Assembly (NCBI RefSeq): GCF_003935895.2
Contig: NZ_CP054058.1
Span: 2,585,177 to 2,649,176, forward strand
Source: Scandinavium goeteborgense
GTDB taxonomy: Bacteria > Pseudomonadota > Gammaproteobacteria > Enterobacterales > Enterobacteriaceae
DNA length: 64,000 nucleotides
Direction: 5' to 3'
In this document: one piece after another, positions 1 to 7,460 of the stretch
Layout: every line of letters starts with the position of its first letter
Position numbering within the stretch: the first letter of the stretch is position 1
Notes under the pieces: model-generated
Seen by the model: the letters and a program-made list of their open reading frames with translations, nothing else
What the model was told of the DNA's origin: nothing
Database searches by the model: none
Position numbers and translations under genes: made by a program

Positions 1-22
1 ATAATTTCTCCTGTTTGAATCT

Positions 23-1000
23 TCATCCCCTGAAGCCTTCAGGGATTGTGTTATCTGGCTCTGAAATGGTGTTTACGTCGCGCTGTGATGACTGGCTGCC
101 GTTACCAGGCCCGAGTCGTAGAATTAACTCATCCCATTTTTCACGGAGTTTCCCAGGGCTGAGAATGTTTCGGCACCAGAACGGATCGCCCTGAACACGT
201 TTGAACATGTCGCAAATCTGCCGATGGGTTCGTGCGTCGATAGTTCGCATCAGACGAATTTCGTTCGCCCAAACAGTCCAGTTTGGGTCTTTAGGCCTGG
301 TAACTTCGCCATCAGTCTCAGCGGCCTGTTCGTAAAGTCGCTTGATGCGACCAAAGATCCACTCAGCACACTGCTGGTCTTCCGGGGTTCCCCATTTGCC
401 TTTGCGAGCAAGAGCGTCATTCCCAGATAATTTTTTGGTGTCAGAGGATTCGTTAGAATTCTCGGACGAAGAGTTCTGTGTGATCTCTTGTGTAGTCTCT
501 GTGTAATCTCCTGTATGAAAGTTGGCGGGATCCCCACCAGCCTGTTGGCAGGATTCGCCCCAACTTGTTGGCTGGGTTCCTGCCATCTTGTTGGTGGAGT
601 TACCGCCATCTAGTTGGCGGGGTTCCCTCCTTCTAGTTGGCGGGGTTGCTGCCAACTGTGATTCGGCGCTGGCTGAGAACAATAAAAGCTCTTCAAGACG
701 TTCAGAATTGATCCGGTAATGTACGGTCGCGGGGACACCTCGAAGTTGCTCTTCCAACACGCCTAATGCGACCAGCCTTTTCCTCGAAGTTTCCTGCTCA
801 TCTCTGCTTAACCCTGTCTCTTTACGGATGTTTTCTCGCGTCTTGTACATCCAGTCGCCATCCATGCGGTTATGCCAGTAGACAAACTGAGAGAGCAGAA
901 CTGCCGCTGCTGGCCCGGCCTTAACCTTTCCCACCCTTATCTGAGCAAAAGCGGGCTGATACGCTATGGGGCGATCAAGCAGCTGAATTAATGTGCTCAC
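23..1000 (-). CDS. Phage replication protein, O-like (origin binding)
   Basis: A 325-aa protein likely to bind the phage origin and recruit a helicase loader, as lambda O does. The N-terminal 110 residues look like a winged-helix replication domain (RVGKVKAGPAAAVLLSQF near residue 22, then a K-x-R-x-x-I region typical of phage replication proteins). The middle (about 116-161) is low in structure, rich in P, Q, T and G, and is encoded by six tandem 23-bp iterons; the C-terminal third carries conserved W and R residues. It is last in the visible leftward operon and overlaps the DUF4222 gene by 4 nt. Its stop (23-25) overlaps an ATG at 24-26, and GGAG lies at the window edge, so another replication gene probably follows outside. 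Family placement comes from position and architecture; the exact family is not certain. Confidence 0.75.
   Translation of the reverse strand: MSTLIQLLDRPIAYQPAFAQIRVGKVKAGPAAAVLLSQFVYWHNRMDGDWMYKTRENIRKETGLSRDEQETSRKRLVALGVLEEQLRGVPATVHYRINSERLEELLLFSASAESQLAATPPTRRREPRQLDGGNSTNKMAGTQPTSWGESCQQAGGDPANFHTGDYTETTQEITQNSSSENSNESSDTKKLSGNDALARKGKWGTPEDQQCAEWIFGRIKRLYEQAAETDGEVTRPKDPNWTVWANEIRLMRTIDARTHRQICDMFKRVQGDPFWCRNILSPGKLREKWDELILRLGPGNGSQSSQRDVNTISEPDNTIPEGFRG
518..655. repeat. Six tandem 23-bp iterons, probable phage origin of replication
   Basis: Six consecutive 23-bp units start at 518, 541, 564, 587, 610 and 633. The shared core is GTTGGCxGGxTT, then a partly dyadic GCC at the right side (the last unit has TTGGC and GCCAA arms). 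The units lie inside the replication-protein gene, as lambda's iterons lie inside gene O. Because 23 is not a multiple of 3, each unit is read in a different frame, so conservation is at the DNA level and not the peptide level. A further short repeat (TGTG-N2-TCTC type) lies at about 476-513. Origin function is inferred. Confidence 0.8.
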
Positions 1001-1242
1001 GAACTCACCTCAGTAAACGTCAAACTAAACTCTCGCCGCGCCATCTCTAAGGCGTCCCTGTATCCCTCACGGTGATAAACAACGTGAAGTCGTGAACACC
1101 GAATAACCTTCACCAAGCATCCGCGTTCGTCGCGATACAGGCTTCCAGGGAAAGGCTCTGTTCGTAGATCCTCAGGTTCTGCCAGGAGACGGAATTGCAT
1201 CGCATTTTTCATGCGGGTTACTAATTCGTGAGTGTTGTGCAT
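997..1242 (-). CDS. Phage DUF4222-family small protein
   Basis: An 81-aa protein with the pattern of phage DUF4222 proteins: F-P-G-S-x-Y-x-D-x-R-G-x-x-V-x-V near residues 31-46, then V-V-Y-x-R-E-G-Y and a C-terminal F-T-E-V. It is encoded between the YdaT-like gene and the replication gene in the leftward early operon, and overlaps the replication gene's ATG by 4 nt (coupled translation). Its function is unknown; the family occurs in the early regions of lambdoid phages. Confidence 0.7.
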   Translation of the reverse strand: MHNTHELVTRMKNAMQFRLLAEPEDLRTEPFPGSLYRDERGCLVKVIRCSRLHVVYHREGYRDALEMARREFSLTFTEVSS

Positions 1243-1256
1243 AGCTTTCTCCCGAA

Positions 1257-1706
1257 CTATCCCGCGCGCTGTTGAGCATGCGAAAGGTCAATGTTTATGC
1301 CAATCAACTCAGCCAGAGCGGATATTGCTTCGATGCCCTCACGATGAATAACGGCTTTAGACTTTCTCATCAGCACAGCATTGGTTGCCTCGGTACACTC
1401 ACGGTTGGCATTGGCAATCTGGCTGTGTACGTCGTGCAGCTGCTGCATCTCGGCTTCGATAGCGGCCATGACTGCTGGTGCAAGTTCACGCGCTTGCTTC
1501 AAGTAGTTCGCAGTTTCCTTGCGGAATGCACGCTGGATGCGCTGCGTGTTGTTGTGCAGTCGGCGGGTGTAGTCATCTGCGTCAGAAATGCCTTCCAGCA
1601 CCTCGAGCAAGTCACCGTAGTGATGTTTTGTTATCATCGGAACAACCGCTTTCCAGCGCCCTTCTGCCCAGGACTCCAGCTCAACGGCAAGAAGTTTGAT
1701 ATCCAT
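1257..1706 (-). CDS. YdaT-like / CII-like phage regulator
   Basis: A 149-aa protein resembling YdaT of the Rac and CP-933P prophages; a stretch N-N-T-Q-R-I-x-R near residue 52 followed by a K-E-T-A helix and P-A-V-M-A-A-I-E-A matches that family's core. YdaT was first described as a toxin and later as a functional equivalent of the CII activator. Its ATG overlaps the stop of the Cro-like gene by one base (TAATG), so the two are translationally coupled, as ydaS and ydaT are. Likely role: DNA-binding regulator of the lysogeny decision. The assignment is from remembered family sequence. Confidence 0.65.
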   Translation of the reverse strand: MDIKLLAVELESWAEGRWKAVVPMITKHHYGDLLEVLEGISDADDYTRRLHNNTQRIQRAFRKETANYLKQARELAPAVMAAIEAEMQQLHDVHSQIANANRECTEATNAVLMRKSKAVIHREGIEAISALAELIGINIDLSHAQQRAG

Positions 1707-1945
1707 TAGTCAGACGCTCCCACCAATGCTGTTTTAATCTTCTTGCCACTACGGCGGTCCCGGCGGTACTGGTCGTAAACTTCCTTGTCGTAATGCAGTG
1801 CGCCACCCGATGCCTCAGATAAACGTTGCGCGCACCTCTCCGGGACTAATTCTTTCCACTGGCTAACCGCTGATGGGTCGACCCCTGCGGCTTGAGCCAC
1901 ACGTACTCTTGTCCCAAAAAAAATGATAACTGCAGACTTGAACAT
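1706..1945 (-). CDS. Cro/YdaS-type repressor (P22 Cro family)
   Basis: A 79-aa helix-turn-helix protein. The segment F-F-G-T-R-V-R-V-A-Q-A-A-G-V-D-P-S-A-V-S (residues 9-28), followed by QWKELVPE, is the P22 Cro/DicC/YdaS signature. It is the first gene of the leftward early operon and is divergent from the CI-like gene, the standard lambdoid immunity switch. A strong ribosome-binding site (AGGAAAGGAGAGG) precedes the ATG. It should bind the operators at 1959-1998 to repress the opposing promoter. Confidence 0.85.
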   Translation of the reverse strand: MFKSAVIIFFGTRVRVAQAAGVDPSAVSQWKELVPERCAQRLSEASGGALHYDKEVYDQYRRDRRSGKKIKTALVGASD

Positions 1946-2023
1946 TGACCTCTCCTTTCCTGAGTTTTCTCAATGGTAGTGCCGCAAGGAAACTCAGGTC
2001 AAGAAATATTAAGATTTCTAAAT
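1946..2023. promoter_or_regulatory. Immunity switch operators and pR-like promoter
   Basis: The 78-bp gap between cro-like and cI-like genes holds two inverted copies of one operator: CCTGAGTTTTCTCA at 1959-1972 and its reverse at 1985-1998 (11 of 14 positions match). On the minus strand a TTGACC -35 and TACCAT -10 with an 18-bp spacer fit a pR promoter for the cro operon, overlapped by the operators. The same motif recurs at 2495-2543. Confidence 0.7.
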
Positions 2024-2431
2024 ATGAAAGAGATGACGCTAGGCCAAAGAATCAAAGAGCGACGCAAGCAGATCGGCTTAAGCCAGAACGGGCTAAGCAA
2101 AGCTGCAGGCGTGTCCGACTCTACTATTTCACTGTGGGAGAGTGACAACACTGCCCCCCGCGGTGCTAACCTGCATAAGCTCGCTGCGGCGCTTCAGTGT
2201 TCGCCTACGTGGGTTCTCTTTGGTGACGAGGATAACTCGCCTGGTGAACCTCGAGTTTTAGACGCTGAACAACAGCTCACTGAGGATGAAAAGGAAGTTT
2301 TGCGCCTCTATCGAGCCCTTCCTGAATCGGAACAAAGGAATCAGATAGGCGAATTGAAGGCTAGAGTTGAGAATTTTAATCGTCTTTTCACTGAGCTTTT
2401 AGCTGCCAGGAAGCGTAACAACCAGCCATAA
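2024..2431 (+). CDS. CI-like prophage repressor without peptidase domain
   Basis: A 135-aa protein with an N-terminal HTH (LGQRIKERRKQIGLSQ, then a recognition helix around SDSTISLWE) very like P22 C2 up to ALQCSPTWVLFGD. Cleavable repressors continue into an S24 LexA-like peptidase; this one instead ends in an acidic helix (LTEDEKEVLRLYRALPE) and a basic tail. This resembles the Gifsy-type GtgR/GfoR repressors, which antirepressors inactivate rather than RecA cleavage. Start taken at 2024 because homology begins there; an ATG at 2033 is possible and no clear SD is seen. Confidence 0.8.
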   Translation: MKEMTLGQRIKERRKQIGLSQNGLSKAAGVSDSTISLWESDNTAPRGANLHKLAAALQCSPTWVLFGDEDNSPGEPRVLDAEQQLTEDEKEVLRLYRALPESEQRNQIGELKARVENFNRLFTELLAARKRNNQP

Positions 2432-2494
2432 CAACTCTAAATAATTTTTAATTACTTCATATTCAATATGTTGCGTTCCTGCACGCCATTTAAA

Positions 2495-2546
2495 TTGAGT
2501 TTTCTCAATAAAAATCATTGACCGACAATCTTGAGAAAACTAATCT
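2495..2546 (+). promoter_or_regulatory. pL-like promoter with two repressor operators
   Basis: TTGAG-TTTT-CTCAA (2495-2508) is a symmetric operator, and TTGAGAAAACTAA (2531-2543) is a second copy in the opposite sense. Both match the operators beside the cI-like gene. A -35 TTGACC (2518-2523) and -10 TAATCT (2541-2546), spaced 17 bp, place the second operator over the core promoter. This would drive the rightward operon ending in the integrase. Confidence 0.7.
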
Positions 2547-2632
2547 AAGCACATCAAGCAATCACCCAGCGGTGATTACTCAGTAAAAAGCGTTCCGTTA
2601 GCCGCGATAAGGCCACGATGAGGAATACCGAA

Positions 2633-3463
2633 ATGACTACTAAGCAAAACGCAATAGACCTGGCGCAAACGGCTCGCTGTGAGGCGGCGAACACGGCAAA
2701 ACGAACCATTGCAGCAATCATCAACAACTGGAATGAGTGCGTTAAACAAGCCGGGTTTATGGGTGTTTTCGACTTCCCGACAACCGGCTACACCCGCAAG
2801 GCTCAGCTGATTGCAGACCTGGAACGCTGCGCGGCGCAGCTGGACGATTACGTTGAGCCGTCAAATTACATGGCCACAACCACTGTCGAGCAGCATGCTG
2901 CGGATATAGACGCGATTCTCTCCGGCACACTGACTGCAGAACACAAAGCACAGATTGATTTCTTTGCCGCCAATGACCATGCAGCTCGGTGCCTACTGAT
3001 TGAAGCGGCCCACGCCGAAGCGATTGGAATGGACGCAGAGTTAAACGAAGCGCTGATGGCGCTTAGTACTCCCCTGATTTCTGCTGGCTGGCACCTGCAT
3101 AGCCCAACTATTGCAGCACAGGCCCTCAGAATGGCTCACGCTAAAGCGTTGGATATGAACGCGGAGTGGGACGAACGTGGTGCAGTGCTGAATGACCGAG
3201 CGTTTATCGCTTATTGGGGCTGTAATGAGGATGCGAAATGGCTTCAAGCGGCACGCATGTGGAACGCAATGCGCGACGAAGCCCTGTGCATGAACAGTGC
3301 ATATCCCACCAGCACCGGCCAAGGTGTTTCGCACAACACGAAAGCGCATTCCGCCCCTCTTTCACTGTTGGGGAATGGTTTGTTAGATGGCGGAGTGCGC
3401 TCCCATGTTGTGCCATTGCTGTGTGTAGTCTTGGCGGTACCAGGTTTAAAAAGCCTTATCTGA
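2633..3463 (+). CDS. Hypothetical phage early-left protein
   Basis: First gene after pL; not recognised. Starting at the ATG at 2633, with GAGGAA 7 nt upstream, it is 276 aa; an ATG at 2618 adds five residues but has a poorer SD. It is Ala-rich, helical and soluble, with several H-A-x-A and M-D/N-A-E repeats (IGMDAELNEA, LDMNAEWDE). The last 40 codons run through two strong inverted repeats (3344-3400 and 3433-3479), so the C-terminal part may be a read-through of structured RNA, or the true gene may end earlier through a lost stop or frameshift. Function unknown; its position would suit an accessory or antirepressor-type early gene, but nothing in the sequence shows that. Confidence 0.5.
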   Translation: MTTKQNAIDLAQTARCEAANTAKRTIAAIINNWNECVKQAGFMGVFDFPTTGYTRKAQLIADLERCAAQLDDYVEPSNYMATTTVEQHAADIDAILSGTLTAEHKAQIDFFAANDHAARCLLIEAAHAEAIGMDAELNEALMALSTPLISAGWHLHSPTIAAQALRMAHAKALDMNAEWDERGAVLNDRAFIAYWGCNEDAKWLQAARMWNAMRDEALCMNSAYPTSTGQGVSHNTKAHSAPLSLLGNGLLDGGVRSHVVPLLCVVLAVPGLKSLI

Positions 3464-3485
3464 TGCCTCTGGTACCGCCCTTTTT
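3344..3485 (+). ncRNA. Structured RNA element ending in a terminator-like hairpin
   Basis: Two long inverted repeats lie in a row. GCGCATTCCGCC (3344-3355) pairs with GGCGGAGTGCGC (3389-3400) over 12 bp including one G-U. GGCGGTACCAG (3433-3443) pairs perfectly with CTGGTACCGCC (3469-3479) and is followed by CTTTTT (3480-3485). Similar paired elements are common in the early-left regions of lambdoid prophages. Whether it is a separate small RNA, an attenuator or a plain terminator cannot be decided from sequence. Confidence 0.5.
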
Positions 3486-3518
3486 AATCAGCCACCAGCA
3501 AATAACCGGAGCATTGTT

Positions 3519-3725
3519 ATGAAAGGTCAGCATTACGGAACAGATTTAAAACCACGTGGAGAAATTTTACCGGGCACCTTAGTGAAACATAACGGTCGTA
3601 CATATCGTGCCTCCGCTAATGTGACGCGCGGGCTATACATCTCAAGCCTTATAGAGCGCGCATTAATTTGTTCCGAAACAGTTGAAGTCCTTCTTAATGG
3701 TAACGGACAGCCCTTAATTAACTAA
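3519..3725 (+). CDS. Small hypothetical phage protein
   Basis: A 68-aa protein starting at an ATG with CCGGAG 7 nt upstream. It begins MKGQHYGTDLKPRGEIL and has a beta-rich centre (LPGTLVKHNGRTYRASANVT), with no membrane segment or known motif that I recognise. It follows the structured element and precedes the DUF4224 gene, in the position of small early-left phage genes. Function unknown. Confidence 0.55.
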   Translation: MKGQHYGTDLKPRGEILPGTLVKHNGRTYRASANVTRGLYISSLIERALICSETVEVLLNGNGQPLIN

Positions 3726-3912
3726 ATAGCATCTAATTGAAGACATGTCTTAGCTGGCAGGGGTTGCTACATCCAAAATACGCAAATGTGATGAATAGGC
3801 AGGAATACGCGGAAGTCGTTAATACAGTGCTCTGACGGCTTTGGGATTGCTGATTACTGGTCATCAATATCTTGCCGGGCTACTAAGTATAGTTGTCCGG
3901 CCATCTGAAAGG

Positions 3913-4176
3913 ATGATGGTTTTGAATAGTGAAATTCTAACCACTGACGCCATGCGCGAGCTCACGGGGTATACGCGTAAAGGTAAACAGTGTGAATGGT
4001 TAGCACATGCTGGAATATGGTTTCGCCCAGACCGCAATGGCTCTCCAAGAACGACCTGGTTCCACGTCAATAATCCGCTAGCCTTACGGCTGGCAGAAAA
4101 CCGGGAGCCAGAAAATGACACCCCAAACTTTGACGCGGTGCTAAATGGCAGGAAAACGAAAAAACCCAACAGATAA
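3913..4176 (+). CDS. DUF4224 protein, integrase-linked (possible excisionase-like)
   Basis: About 87 aa. The region ILTTDAMRELTGYTRKGKQ, then W-L-A-H-A-G-I-W-F-x-x-D-R-N-G-x-P is the DUF4224 pattern (L-T-G-Y-x-x-x-x-x-Q-x-x-W-L), a small winged-helix-like domain found directly upstream of phage integrases. It overlaps the integrase gene by 32 nt in another frame. Starts at 3913, 3916 (ATG) or 3921 (TTG) are possible; AAAGG at 3908-3912 fits 3921 best by spacing, 3913 least. An excisionase or integrase-regulatory role is inferred from position. Confidence 0.7.
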   Translation: MMVLNSEILTTDAMRELTGYTRKGKQCEWLAHAGIWFRPDRNGSPRTTWFHVNNPLALRLAENREPENDTPNFDAVLNGRKTKKPNR

Positions 4177-5155
4177 CATCCTCCCACCTCGAGTGTATCG
4201 GGGTAAAAGTAAATTTGAGTTTCACCCAGCAACCGGTGGGTCTATATCCCTTTGCGCCCTAGACTCCCCGATCTCGCTTGTCTGGGCTCGCTACGAGAGT
4301 GAGCTTTTAGACACAGCGGACAGAAAAAGTGTGGCAGGCTTGATTGCGGATTTTTTTGCCAGCGCTGACTTTTCCCGCCTGAGCAGTGAAACTCAGGGGG
4401 ACTATAAAAAATATTCTCGAAAGCTGATCCCAGTCTTCGGGAAAATGCACCCCGACCTGATTAAACCGGAACATATACGTAAGTATTTAGATGTTAGGGG
4501 TACGGCTGCACCTGTTCAGGCAAACAGAGAAAAAAGCTTTCTGAGCAGAGTTTACACATGGGGCTATGAACGCGGAATGGTGAAAGGAAACCCCACCTCT
4601 GGCGTGAGAAGATTTTCAGAGGATGCGCGAGAGCGATACATTACTGATGAAGAATACGCAGCGCTGTACAGTGTATCCCCTCTCCTGGTTCAGGTAGCAA
4701 TGGAGATTGCATATCTATGCTGCGCCCGACAGGCCGACGTTCTCGGCCTGCAAAAATCACAGCTATTGGATGACGGGATTTTTATTCGCCAGGGTAAGAC
4801 AGGCAAGAAGCAGATAAAAGCATGGTCGGATCGTCTTTCGACGGCCATCGCTATGGCGGGTGGTCTTCCTACTAAACCGGGAATGAGTAGCCTCTATGTG
4901 CTCCGCCAGCGAAATGGATCCAGGTATCAGAGAGCCGCGTTTAATAATCATTGGAACGCCGCACGTGAAGTTGCGGCTGAAAAATTCACGCATATCTCAT
5001 TCGATTTCACATTCCACGACCTCAAGGCTAAGGGGATTTCAGATCTCGAAGGCACTCTGCAGGAGAAGCAAACAATTTCTGGTCACAAGCTGATATCACA
5101 AACTGCGAGATATGACAGGAAGACGAAAGTAGTGCCAGTAGTTGGAGGACAATAA
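4145..5155 (+). CDS. int: Phage tyrosine integrase
   Basis: A 336-aa tyrosine recombinase catalysing prophage integration and excision. An arm-type/core-binding part spans about 1-160 (SETQGDYKKY near 81-90 begins the SAM-like domain). Catalytic residues visible: Arg195 in CARQADVL, Lys218 in GKTGKK, His291 in FHDLKAKG, His314 in SGHKL and the nucleophile Tyr323 in ARYDRK. The usual Arg of H-x-x-R is Lys294, which is normal in this integrase subgroup. It is the last phage gene, reads out of the prophage towards cysB, and the attachment site should lie just downstream (about 5160-5370). Confidence 0.95.
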   Translation: MAGKRKNPTDNILPPRVYRGKSKFEFHPATGGSISLCALDSPISLVWARYESELLDTADRKSVAGLIADFFASADFSRLSSETQGDYKKYSRKLIPVFGKMHPDLIKPEHIRKYLDVRGTAAPVQANREKSFLSRVYTWGYERGMVKGNPTSGVRRFSEDARERYITDEEYAALYSVSPLLVQVAMEIAYLCCARQADVLGLQKSQLLDDGIFIRQGKTGKKQIKAWSDRLSTAIAMAGGLPTKPGMSSLYVLRQRNGSRYQRAAFNNHWNAAREVAAEKFTHISFDFTFHDLKAKGISDLEGTLQEKQTISGHKLISQTARYDRKTKVVPVVGGQ

Positions 5156-5368
5156 GAGAAATCATGTTAGGAATGATGTTAGGAAATACGGTTAATAGAA
5201 ATCACAGACTCAGTAATGACGCGGGTTTAGAGTGTTGAAATGGAGAAAATGACAGGGATTGCGAAACCCTGATACTCCTCAGGGTCTGTCTATAAAGATA
5301 ACACAACCAAAACGTAACGCTTTGATAACAACCCAAATTGATAAATGGCAGGGAAACATGACAGGCAG

Positions 5369-5400
5369 AAAAAAGAAAACCCGGCGTAAGCGCCGGGTTT
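5369..5400 (-). terminator. Rho-independent terminator of the small membrane-protein gene
   Basis: A perfect 10-bp stem (AAACCCGGCG at 5377-5386, CGCCGGGTTT at 5391-5400) with a 4-nt loop. Read on the minus strand it is followed by TTTTCTTTTTT. It lies 10 bp beyond the 32-aa gene and marks host DNA, so the prophage junction should lie between it and the integrase. Confidence 0.9.
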
Positions 5401-5409
5401 ATCAGAGGA

Positions 5410-5508
5410 TTATTTGATGAGCATCCAGACCAGCTGGCACCAGAAAAGGACTGAAAAAGTAAACACTCCAATCCATGACCAGTATTTCAGGTTACGGTTC
5501 GTATCCAT
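5410..5508 (-). CDS. Small single-span membrane protein (YmiC-like?)
   Basis: A 32-aa peptide: a short polar start (MDTNRNLKYW), then one hydrophobic helix of about 20 residues (WIGVFTFSVLFW onwards) ending in Lys. A strong terminator directly follows, which supports a real transcript. An in-frame ATG at 5523 would add five residues; SD signals are weak for both. E. coli has a similar tiny membrane protein, YmiC, near acnA; I think this is its homologue but cannot confirm it. It lies downstream of yciX on the same strand. Confidence 0.6.
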   Translation of the reverse strand: MDTNRNLKYWSWIGVFTFSVLFWCQLVWMLIK

Positions 5509-5635
5509 TATATTAACACCCATAGTTATTCATTCTGACCGCCTATTCAGGCAGTGGTCTTATTGCTGTGGTGTATTTATTAACGAGTACAAAAACGAAC
5601 GTACTGCAAACTCACCGAAATATTAATTTGAATGA

Positions 5636-5803
5636 TTAGCTTTTTTTATCGTCGACATCAGCGAAGGAATCAATAAAACCCTTCTGCTGGGCCGTCAGTT
5701 TCCAGGAGGCAGGAACGGTTACCGGCCCCTTTTTGCGGTCTTGCGGTTTGTCATTTGACTGACATGTGGCCTTCACGGGCAGAGTCTGACCAGAAACAAC
5801 CAT
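5636..5803 (-). CDS. yciX: YciX, small uncharacterised protein
   Basis: A 55-aa hydrophilic protein (MVVSGQTLPVKATCQ..., ending FADVDDKKS) with a basic stretch DRKKGPVTVPASWKL. Its length and position, 2 nt after ymiA and downstream of cysB on the same strand, match yciX of the E. coli cysB-ymiA-yciX-acnA cluster. The start at 5803 is preceded by GGGG inside the end of ymiA, suggesting coupled translation; an upstream ATG at 5848 would only read the ymiA end out of frame. Function unknown. Confidence 0.75.
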   Translation of the reverse strand: MVVSGQTLPVKATCQSNDKPQDRKKGPVTVPASWKLTAQQKGFIDSFADVDDKKS

Positions 5804-5805
5804 TT

Positions 5806-5946
5806 TTAACCCCAATATTTCCAGATGAGCAGTGCAACAACCACCCAAAACAGCGCAGAGCCCAGGAATACCGCCCGCCAGGCTTTTCGCTTCAGCTCAG
5901 CATCCCTCTGCGGTTCTTCACGTCCTGATGGCATTGCTAACCTCAT
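5806..5946 (-). CDS. ymiA: YmiA, small membrane protein
   Basis: A 46-aa protein, the same length as E. coli YmiA and highly similar: MRLAMPSGREEP, a charged region ELKRKAW, then one transmembrane helix (VFLGSALFWVVVALLIW) and a YWG end. The start at 5946 restores the MRLAMPSG beginning; a second ATG at 5934 is possible. It stands between cysB and yciX as in E. coli. Function unknown; the N terminus is probably cytoplasmic. Confidence 0.9.
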   Translation of the reverse strand: MRLAMPSGREEPQRDAELKRKAWRAVFLGSALFWVVVALLIWKYWG

Positions 5947-6291
5947 ACAATCGGCGTCACTTATCATTGTTGCACCGAACAATCGGTACCAGTAATCATC
6001 ATTGAGATAAATCCTAATTAAAAAAGCGCTAAAAATCCAGCGATTTTACGAATGGTTGTCCATTGGATCTTCAATCTTTGACGGCAAATAAATAATTGAC
6101 GATAAAAATTTGCGTAGCAGCAAAATAGTTTCTACTTTTGTCGAGTTTTAACAGCACATTAATGGGTATAGAGGAATGGGGAATGGAAACCAGAAAAGGG
6201 ATAAATGCAAATGAGGGAGATTTTAATTTACGTTAAGTGATCCATTTCACGATATCCCCGTCGCCAGGGATATCATTAATACCCTGCGGAA
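5947..6291. other. Non-coding gap between cysB and ymiA
   Basis: 345 bp of AT-rich DNA with no supported gene. It must hold the ymiA promoter. A perfect 8-bp inverted repeat, GATATCCC/GGGATATC, sits at about 6252-6275 just past the cysB stop and could form a 3'-end hairpin, although no U-run follows. A short CGCT/AGCG hairpin with a T6 tail (minus strand, near 6030) is another possible weak terminator. Confidence 0.6.
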
Positions 6292-7299
<1,008 letters not shown>

Positions 7300-7322
7300 C
7301 TAATACGATTTAATAATAAAAA

Positions 7323-7342
7323 AGTGGTTAACTATAACCACT
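7323..7342. promoter_or_regulatory. Palindrome upstream of cysB, candidate autoregulatory site
   Basis: AGTGGTTA (7323-7330) and TAACCACT (7335-7342) form a perfect 8-bp inverted repeat around ACTA, 57 bp upstream of the cysB start. CysB binds its own promoter in enteric bacteria, and an AT-rich dyad of this kind fits a LysR-type site. Assignment to CysB is inferred. Confidence 0.5.
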
Positions 7343-7401
7343 ATATCATTTATACCGGATGTGTATAGATGTGAAGAAAAAATAATAACGTGGCTATTTT
7401 T

Positions 7402-7431
7402 ACCAAAAGAAAGGGCCGCAGAGCGGCCCTT
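7402..7431 (-). terminator. topA terminator
   Basis: AAGGGCCGC (7411-7419) and GCGGCCCTT (7423-7431) form a 9-bp stem with a 3-nt loop. On the minus strand it is followed by a TTTCTTTT tract. It lies 30 bp past the topA stop. Confidence 0.9.
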
Positions 7432-7460
7432 AACGGTGTATTCAGTGATTCAGAAACGCG

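Noticed and set aside
3344-3485. Naming the structured element C4 antisense RNA or IsrK
   Set aside because: I found no convincing pairing of its loops with the next ribosome-binding site and cannot run a covariance search.
3238-3522. A 94-codon frame overlapping the first pL gene and the structured element
   Set aside because: No SD, a product rich in Cys and Arg, and it runs through both hairpins; I could not tie it to a family such as Ash or Icd-like proteins.
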